From NCBI RefSeq assembly GCF_020037015.1, contig NZ_JAIQDE010000026.1, positions 62,001-126,000 on the forward strand: a stretch of DNA of 64,000 nucleotides, read 5' to 3'. This DNA is from Corallococcus sp. AS-1-6 (GTDB lineage Bacteria > Myxococcota > Myxococcia > Myxococcales > Myxococcaceae). This document shows positions 58,475 to 64,000 of the stretch, piece by piece. The stretch's first letter is position 1. Each line of letters opens with the position of its first letter. The notes beneath the pieces were generated by a model. It saw only the letters and a program-made list of their open reading frames with translations, searched no databases and was not told where the DNA came from. The position numbers and the translations under genes are program-made.

Positions 58475-59125
58475 ATGTCCGAGCTCACCCTGGTCGTTGG
58501 TTCCAAGAACTACTCCTCGTGGTCGCTGCGTCCCTACCTGGCCCTGGCCCACACCGGCCAGCCGTTCCGGGAGGTGCTGGTGCCGCTGGACACGCCGGAG
58601 ACGGCGGCGCTCATCGCCCTGCATTCGCCCAGCGGCCGGGTGCCGGTGCTCAAGCACGGCGACACGGTGGTGTGGGACTCGCTGTCCATCTGCGAGTACC
58701 TGGCGGAGGCCTTCCCGGAGGCGAAGCTGTGGCCGGAGGACCGCGCCATGCGCGCGATGGCGCGCTCGGTGACGTCGGAGATGCACTCGGGCTTCACGGC
58801 GCTGCGCACGAACCTCCCCATGGACCTCACCGCGCGCAAGACGGTGCCGGGGGTGGACGCGCCGGGCGTGCACGCGGACATCGCGCGCATCCAGGCGCTG
58901 TGGGCGGGCTGCCGCGAGCGCTACGGCAAGGGCGGGCCCTTCCTCTTCGGCGCCTTCTCCATCGCGGACGCGTTCTACGCGCCCGTCATCACCCGCTTCG
59001 TCACCTACGGCGTCCCGTTCCGCCCGGAGAACGCCGCGTACCGCGACGCGGTGCTGGGCCTGCCCGCGATGCTCAAGTGGACGGAGGTCGCCCAGGGCGA
59101 GCCGCCGCTCGCGCGCTACCGGTAG
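58475..59125 (+). CDS. Glutathione S-transferase, YfcF-like
   Basis: A 216-residue GST. The N-terminal thioredoxin-like fold reads LVVGSKNYSSWSLRPYLALA, where the Ser-Ser-Trp-Ser stretch is the glutathione site of this class. The helical domain has FSIADAFYAPVITRFVTY. I chose the ATG at 58475; an ATG at 58433 would add an odd N-terminus. The class uses glutathione for peroxide or electrophile removal. Confidence 0.88.
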   Translation: MSELTLVVGSKNYSSWSLRPYLALAHTGQPFREVLVPLDTPETAALIALHSPSGRVPVLKHGDTVVWDSLSICEYLAEAFPEAKLWPEDRAMRAMARSVTSEMHSGFTALRTNLPMDLTARKTVPGVDAPGVHADIARIQALWAGCRERYGKGGPFLFGAFSIADAFYAPVITRFVTYGVPFRPENAAYRDAVLGLPAMLKWTEVAQGEPPLARYR

Positions 59126-59126
59126 C

Positions 59127-59726
59127 TCACAGCCCCAGCGACTGGAGCCGCGCGTCGAACGCGGGCGCGTCCGTGAAGACGAACCCGCGCAGCCCCAGCG
59201 CGCGCGCCGCGTCCACGAACTCCGGCAGGTCGTCGAAGAAGACGGCCTCGTCCGGCGCGCAGCCCGCCTTCTGGAGCGCGAGCCGGTAGATGGCCGGCTC
59301 CGGCTTCACGTGCCCCACCTCGCAGCTCAGCACCAGCGCGTCGAAGCGCTGGAGCACGGGCAACAGCGGCTTCAGGTAGGCCACGTGCAGCGCGTTGGTG
59401 TTGGACACCAGCACCAGCTTCACGCGGCCCGCCAGCCCCTCCACGCGCGGCAGCACCGCGTCGTGCACCTGGAAGTGGCTGCTCCAGAGGGGCGCGAACT
59501 CCTCCATGGGCAGGTCCACGCCCAGCGCGCCGCAGACGTCCCGGCGGATGCCCTCCGCGTCCAGGAGGCCCCGGTTCGCCGCCGTCCAGCCCGCGCCGGT
59601 GAGCCGCCTCGCGGCCTCCTGGGGCTCCAGCCCGGCCCGCGCGGCGAGCCTCGCGAAGAGCAGCGCGTTGTCGTGGAACACCAGCACGTTGCCCAGGTCC
59701 AGCAGCACGGCCTTCACAGCGGACAC
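59127..59726 (-). CDS. HAD-family phosphatase-like hydrolase
   Basis: A 199-residue HAD protein. Motif I is LLDLGNVL; the second Asp of the DxDxT form is replaced by Gly, as in epoxide hydrolase-like and haloacid dehalogenase-like members. Motif II is LVSNTN, Lys is in HVKPEPAIY, and motif IV is VFFDDLPEFVDAAR. It probably is a small-molecule phosphatase or dehalogenase. It is convergent with the GST, with a one-base gap. Confidence 0.88.
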   Translation of the reverse strand: MSAVKAVLLDLGNVLVFHDNALLFARLAARAGLEPQEAARRLTGAGWTAANRGLLDAEGIRRDVCGALGVDLPMEEFAPLWSSHFQVHDAVLPRVEGLAGRVKLVLVSNTNALHVAYLKPLLPVLQRFDALVLSCEVGHVKPEPAIYRLALQKAGCAPDEAVFFDDLPEFVDAARALGLRGFVFTDAPAFDARLQSLGL

Positions 59727-59739
59727 GGTGGCTCCTGTT

Positions 59740-61632
59740 TCAGATGCGGTAGGCGCGCGCGACGCCTTCCATCTGGCTGGCGACTTCCTGCAGCCGCTTC
59801 GCCGCGCCGGTGGTGGACTTCAGGCTGGTCTGCGTCTCCGTCATCATGGAGGACAAATCCGTCACGGCGCTGAAGATCTGCGCGATGCCCGCGTTCTGCT
59901 GGTTCACCGCCCCGGCGATCTGCCGCGCCGCCGCGGCGTTGTCCTGGACGATGGTGGCCAGCTCCTTCAGGTGCTCGCCGCTGGTGCGCACCTGCTCCAG
60001 GCCCTCCGCGACGCTGGAGTGGCTCTGCTCCGTCATCTTCGCCGTGGAGATGATGGCGTGGCCCAGGTCCCCCAGGATGTCGCGCACCTTCTCCGTGGCC
60101 TGGATGGACTGGTCCGCCAGGTTGCGGATCTCGCGCGCCACCACGCTGAAGCCCTTGCCGTGCTCGCCAGAGCGCACCGCTTCGATGGCCGCGTTGAGCG
60201 CGAGCATGTTGGACTGGTCCGCCAGGTCCTTCACCGTCTGGGTGATGCCGCCAATCTGCTGCGTGCGCTCGTTGAGCTGCACGATGCGCATGGCCATCTC
60301 CCCGGACTGCTCGTGCAGCCCCTGGAAGCCGCCCAGGCTGTCGCGGATGGCGACCTCGCCCGCGCGGCCCACCTCCTCCGCGCGCGACGCCACGCCCAGC
60401 ACCGTCTCCGCCTTCTCCGCGGCCAGCAGCGACGTCTGCTTGATCTCCTGCGCCGTCACCTGCGTCTCCTGGAGCGCGGCGGCCTGGCGGGCCACGTTGC
60501 GCTCCTGGACCTCGGAGGCGAGGTTCAATTCCGCCACGGTCTCGCTGAGGACGTGCGTGCCCTCCTGGAGGCTGGTGGCCGTCTCGCGCAGGTTCTTCAT
60601 CATCTGCGCGAAGGCCTGCGTGAGCTCGCCCACCTCGTCCCGCCCCGCCTTCACCTCCATCTCCTGCGTGAGGTCGCCCTCCTTCACCACGCGGCGGACC
60701 ACCTCGCCCAGCGCGCGCAGCGGCCGGGTGATGCCGCGCGCCAGCACCCACGAGCCCAGGCCCACCGCCGCCACGAAGAGGGCGGCCAGCCCCAGCACCA
60801 GCCGGCGCATCCCGTTGAGGGGCGCGTACGCCTCCGAGGGGTCCACCTGGGCGACGAACCTCCAACCGTCCCCCACGTCGCGCACCTCCGCGCCGTTCAC
60901 CGCCGTCACGGCCACGCGGCCCGCGTCGTCATGCGCGCCCTGGCGCGTGTCGAACAGGGGGCGGCCGTCCGCGCCCTGGATCTCCAGCGAGAAGCTGGCG
61001 TGGCCGCGCAACTGGGCGCGGGCGAGCGCGGGCTTCACCAATTCCCCCACCTGGCCCCAGTCGAACGCGGCGAGCAGCACGCCCAGCCGCTGGCCGCGCT
61101 CGTCCATCACCGGCACCGCCAGCGGCAGCACGTGCACGCTGTAGATGGGGTCCTCCGCCTCCACGCCCTCCGCGGTGGTGGTGCCGGACTGCGCCTTCTG
61201 GAACCACGGCGCCTTGCGCACCGCCTCCGCGCTCCCGGCGTACGCCTCGCGCAGCGCGGGCGTGCTGGCGGAGACCGCCGCGCCGTCGTCGCTGAAGAGC
61301 ACGATGCCGTTGAGGGTGAGGTAGCGCCGCTGGAGCAGCGACAGCATCGCGTCGCTCGCGGTGGGGTCCTTCGTGCGCAGCGCCTGGCGCAGGACCGGGT
61401 CCTCCGCCCAGCTATGCGCGCTCGACTCGCGCTCCGCCAGGGTGGACTCCAGCAGGTCCTTGAACCCCTCCGCCTCCATGCGGAGGGAGGCGTCGATCTG
61501 CGCCTCCGTCTGCTGGCGCATCAGCTTGTCCTGCAAGCCGGTCAGGGCCAGCAAGGGCACGCAGGACACCAGGGTCATGTACAGCAGCAGCCGCCCACGC
61601 AGCGTCAGGGACGGCAGTTTGGAAGAAGGCAT
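59740..61632 (-). CDS. Methyl-accepting chemotaxis protein
   Basis: A 630-residue receptor. The first membrane helix is near residues 12-32, and a periplasmic dCache-like domain follows to about 275 (GIVLFSDDGAAVSASTPALR, then WRFVAQVDP). The second helix is LVLGLAALFVAAVGLGSWVL. A HAMP domain (ITRPLRALGEVVRRVVKEG) is followed by the signalling domain with its hairpin tip DQSNMLALNAAIEAVRSGEH and GKGFSVVAREIRNLAD. It ends without a CheR-binding pentapeptide (last residues ARAYRI). It senses an unknown ligand and signals to CheA-CheW. It has no che genes beside it. Confidence 0.93.
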   Translation of the reverse strand: MPSSKLPSLTLRGRLLLYMTLVSCVPLLALTGLQDKLMRQQTEAQIDASLRMEAEGFKDLLESTLAERESSAHSWAEDPVLRQALRTKDPTASDAMLSLLQRRYLTLNGIVLFSDDGAAVSASTPALREAYAGSAEAVRKAPWFQKAQSGTTTAEGVEAEDPIYSVHVLPLAVPVMDERGQRLGVLLAAFDWGQVGELVKPALARAQLRGHASFSLEIQGADGRPLFDTRQGAHDDAGRVAVTAVNGAEVRDVGDGWRFVAQVDPSEAYAPLNGMRRLVLGLAALFVAAVGLGSWVLARGITRPLRALGEVVRRVVKEGDLTQEMEVKAGRDEVGELTQAFAQMMKNLRETATSLQEGTHVLSETVAELNLASEVQERNVARQAAALQETQVTAQEIKQTSLLAAEKAETVLGVASRAEEVGRAGEVAIRDSLGGFQGLHEQSGEMAMRIVQLNERTQQIGGITQTVKDLADQSNMLALNAAIEAVRSGEHGKGFSVVAREIRNLADQSIQATEKVRDILGDLGHAIISTAKMTEQSHSSVAEGLEQVRTSGEHLKELATIVQDNAAAARQIAGAVNQQNAGIAQIFSAVTDLSSMMTETQTSLKSTTGAAKRLQEVASQMEGVARAYRI

Positions 61633-61709
61633 GGCACGCCGGCGCGAAGAGGAGGACCCGGATTCCTATACCAGAACCCGGGCCCTGAACCCCCTGGCCG
61701 ACTGGCTGC

Positions 61710-62147
61710 CTACAGCACGGGCACCCGGTCAGGCAGCTCGCGCGCGGGCAGGCTGGAGTAGTCCGCGTCCAGGTCCAGCCGCACCCGCTGCTTCACGCGC
61801 GTGCTCAAGAGCCCCCGGAGCATGCCCAGGAACCCCGGCGGGGCCGCGATGACCACCTGGTCGAACTGGTGCGAGTCCACGCCCCTGTCCAGGCGGGCGG
61901 ACAGCTCCCGGGCGAAGCGCTCGTGCTCCAGTTGGCGCCGGCCGTCCGGCTCGTTCTCCGGCACCGGGCCGTGCAGCGTGCCCGCGTTGGGGTTGTCCGC
62001 CTGGTTGAACAGGTCGACGGGCTTGGCTCGGCTCTCGTCATGTTGGAATTGCTCGATGAGGTCCCACTTCTCCGCCTTCGCATCCGTGGCGAAGAGCCGG
62101 GCGCGACTCGCGTTGGCCACCAGGATCCAGAGCCTCTTGTCCGCCAT
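61710..62147 (-). CDS. Host-attachment-family protein
   Basis: A 145-residue soluble protein. It opens WILVANASRARLFATDAKAE, the typical start of the 'protein required for attachment to host cells' family, and has NPNAGTLHGPVPENEPDG, then FARELSARLDRGVDSHQFDQ and VVIAAPPGFLGMLRGLL. The start at 62147 has AAGGAGG upstream, an excellent site. The name comes from a plant-pathogen phenotype; in other bacteria the biochemical role is unknown. Confidence 0.85.
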   Translation of the reverse strand: MADKRLWILVANASRARLFATDAKAEKWDLIEQFQHDESRAKPVDLFNQADNPNAGTLHGPVPENEPDGRRQLEHERFARELSARLDRGVDSHQFDQVVIAAPPGFLGMLRGLLSTRVKQRVRLDLDADYSSLPARELPDRVPVL

Positions 62148-62554
62148 CTTCACGCCTCCTTGTCTCTTGAGGGATGCGGAGCCCCACGGGCCCCGGCAAG
62201 CTTCCCCCAGCGAGCCGACTCCCCGTCGCGCGCAGACCAGACGGCCCGCCCGCCGCTTCCTTTGTGGAACGGGAACACTCCGCGTGCCCCCCGGTGCTGA
62301 CGACCTCCGACCACGTTGACCCGCCGCATCCAAGCGGCGACCATCGTGCGCCGGGGGATTTGGACGGGAGTGGGCTGTATGGAGAAGTATTTCAATGTCC
62401 GTGGACTCACGGTGCGCGGTCGCCGCACATGCCACCTGTCCACGCGGCGCACGGCGGGTGAATCGTCACGTGCCGAAAGTTTTTCCACTTCTCGCGCGAT
62501 AGATGCCCTCCCCTGGGTTGCAGGGTCGCCCCGTCATGGAAACCTGATCCCCCC
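62148..62554. other. Non-coding gap before the protein kinase gene
   Basis: A 407-base gap between two divergent genes. It includes a less GC-rich stretch around 62340-62400, a plausible promoter zone. No convincing frame, RNA or repeat was found on either strand. Confidence 0.5.
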
Positions 62555-64000
62555 ATGGGCACCGACGACCTCCTCGCTCACACAGTCCTGTCCGAATCGG
62601 GTGACGCCGTGACCGACGGTGGCGGAGCGCCGCTCGTGATGTCTCCGAGCGGACAGGAGGCCCAGGAAGGGGCGGTGCTGGGCAACTACCAACTGGAGAA
62701 GCTCCTGGGCGAAGGGTCCATGGGGCGCGTGTTCCAGGCGCGGCACGTGCGGCTGGGCCGCCAGGTGGCGCTCAAGGTGCTCAAGCCGGAGCACGCGCGG
62801 GACAGCTCGTTCGTGCAGCGCTTCTTCCAGGAGGCGCGCACCGTCAATCAGATCAACCACGAGCACATCGTGGAGGTCTTCGACTTCGTGGACGAGTCGC
62901 CCGACGGGCACGTCTACTGCGTGATGGAGCTCTTGCGCGGGCAGAGCCTGGCGGCGCTCCTGAAGGAAGAGGGGCTGACGCTGGAGCGCGTGCAGCGCAT
63001 GGGCGTGCAGGTGTGCGCGGCGCTGGGCGCGGCCCATCAGGTGGGCGTGGTGCACCGGGACATCAAGCCGGACAACCTCTTCATCACGCAGCGCTCCGGG
63101 CAGCAGGACTTCGTGAAGGTATTGGACTTCGGCGTGGCGAAGCTCATCACCACGCAGACGGGCGTGAGCCTCACCGGCACGCTGGACGGGACCATCATCG
63201 GCACGCCGGCGTACATGGCGCCGGAGCAGGCCGCCGGGCTGCCGGTGGACGCGCGCGCGGACATCTACGCGGTGGGCAACATCCTCTACGAGATGCTCTC
63301 CGGCCACCCGCCCTTCCAGGCGTCGGCCTTCGGGCAGTTGGTGGTGCAGATCATCACCCAGCCGCCGCCGCCGCTGCCGTCGCACCTGCCCTCGGGCGAG
63401 CGGGTGCCGCAGGAGCTGGCGCAGTTGGTGATGCGCTGCCTGGCGAAGGAGCCGGAGGGCCGGCCGCAGCAGTTGGCGGAGGTCACCACGGCGCTGCTCC
63501 TGATGCCCACCGCGCCGGATCCGGAGCCGCGCACGGAGCCGCTGGTGGAGGAGGCGGAGCGGCCCACCCTGCGCATGCGGGTGCCGGGCCTGCTGCGCTC
63601 CCGGCGGCTCCAGGTGTCCGTGGGGCTGGCGGCGCTCGCGCTGGTGTCCGGCCTCACCACGTGGACGGGGCTGCACTCGATGCGCGCGTCCCGTGCCGGT
63701 GAGGCTCCGGAGGCGGTGGCGTCCGCCTCGGAGGCGGCCGGGCAGGGGACGCCGGTGGCGGGCGCTGCGGACCCGGTGACGCTCACGGTGCACTCGTCGC
63801 CGCCGGGCGCGAAGGTGGTGCGCGTGGACACCGGCGAGGAGCTGGGCGTCACGCCGCTGACGAAGGCGCTGAGCCGGCAGGCGGTGCCGCCACAGTTGCG
63901 TGTGGAACTCGCGGGCTACGTCCCGCTGGAGCGGGCGGTGGAGCTGAAGCAGGATGCCGCCGCCGCGGAGCTGACCGTGCCGCTCGTCAAGGCGAGCGCG
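62555..64000 (+). CDS. Ser/Thr protein kinase with PEGA-like C-terminus, partial
   Basis: An open frame of 482 codons that is still open at the window end. The ATG at 62555 gives a kinase domain: the Gly loop is GEGSMGRVF (Met replaces the usual Gly), VALKVLK holds the ATP-anchoring Lys near 73, then VVHRDIKPDNL near 165, LDFGVAK near 191 and PAYMAPEQ near 220. A single membrane helix (LQVSVGLAALALVSGLTTWT) lies near 352-372, and a PEGA-like domain begins near 410 (LTVHSSPPGAKVVRV). Such kinases are Pkn-type signalling receptors in myxobacteria. The ligand is unknown. Confidence 0.92.
   Translation, partial: MGTDDLLAHTVLSESGDAVTDGGGAPLVMSPSGQEAQEGAVLGNYQLEKLLGEGSMGRVFQARHVRLGRQVALKVLKPEHARDSSFVQRFFQEARTVNQINHEHIVEVFDFVDESPDGHVYCVMELLRGQSLAALLKEEGLTLERVQRMGVQVCAALGAAHQVGVVHRDIKPDNLFITQRSGQQDFVKVLDFGVAKLITTQTGVSLTGTLDGTIIGTPAYMAPEQAAGLPVDARADIYAVGNILYEMLSGHPPFQASAFGQLVVQIITQPPPPLPSHLPSGERVPQELAQLVMRCLAKEPEGRPQQLAEVTTALLLMPTAPDPEPRTEPLVEEAERPTLRMRVPGLLRSRRLQVSVGLAALALVSGLTTWTGLHSMRASRAGEAPEAVASASEAAGQGTPVAGAADPVTLTVHSSPPGAKVVRVDTGEELGVTPLTKALSRQAVPPQLRVELAGYVPLERAVELKQDAAAAELTVPLVKASA

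Overview
The window is very GC-rich, densely packed chromosomal DNA that looks like a myxobacterium of the Corallococcus/Myxococcus type. The support is family-level: many lipoproteins with LxGC-type lipoboxes, a Ser/Thr kinase with a C-terminal PEGA-like domain, an RpoH/SigC-like sigma factor with a sigma54-like promoter, a LruC/DUF4114 protein, an S46 peptidase, and a TonB-dependent receptor carrying its own TonB-like domain. No rRNA, tRNA, insertion sequence or credible CRISPR-cas locus was found. The species cannot be fixed from the sequence alone.

Layout. 0-3.1 kb: end of an AEC-type transporter, then small hypothetical genes. 3.2-8.7 kb: an alpha-2-macroglobulin split into two overlapping genes, with no visible thioester motif. 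8.9-12.4 kb: a serine protease with an N-terminal EAD1-like domain, followed closely by a large membrane/coiled-coil protein; this is a candidate conflict or signalling module. 12.4-18.8 kb: SDR, ZIP transporter, hydrolase, lipase-like protein and amidase. 18.9-21.4 kb: two convergent genes, one unrecognised and one with N-terminal zinc-ribbon-like cysteine pairs and a C-terminal HAE/PCxxC deaminase signature. This pair is the best candidate for an undescribed system.

21.5-34.8 kb mixes intact metabolic genes with broken ones: a 5'-truncated fragment, an internally deleted SDR, a LysR/SDR pair that lost both 5' ends, and a molybdopterin oxidoreductase cut by one in-frame TAG. Three 67-68 bp repeats with a palindromic core lie just downstream of the last. 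35-43 kb is an envelope block (chalcone isomerase-like protein, OmpA lipoprotein, TonB receptor, lipoprotein, YegD-like Hsp70, coiled-coil lipoprotein) that ends at the heat-shock-type sigma factor.

43.7-64 kb: a frameshifted LruC protein, a CHAD protein next to inorganic pyrophosphatase, SelO, a GST-SDR pair, Dps, amine oxidase, a DUF4442-like hotdog protein, lipase, S46 peptidase, a degenerate cyclase domain, a second GST, a HAD phosphatase, a chemoreceptor, a host-attachment-family protein, and a Ser/Thr kinase that runs off the window. Tail-to-tail neighbours are often only a few bases apart, and several same-strand pairs overlap by ATGA or TGATG.
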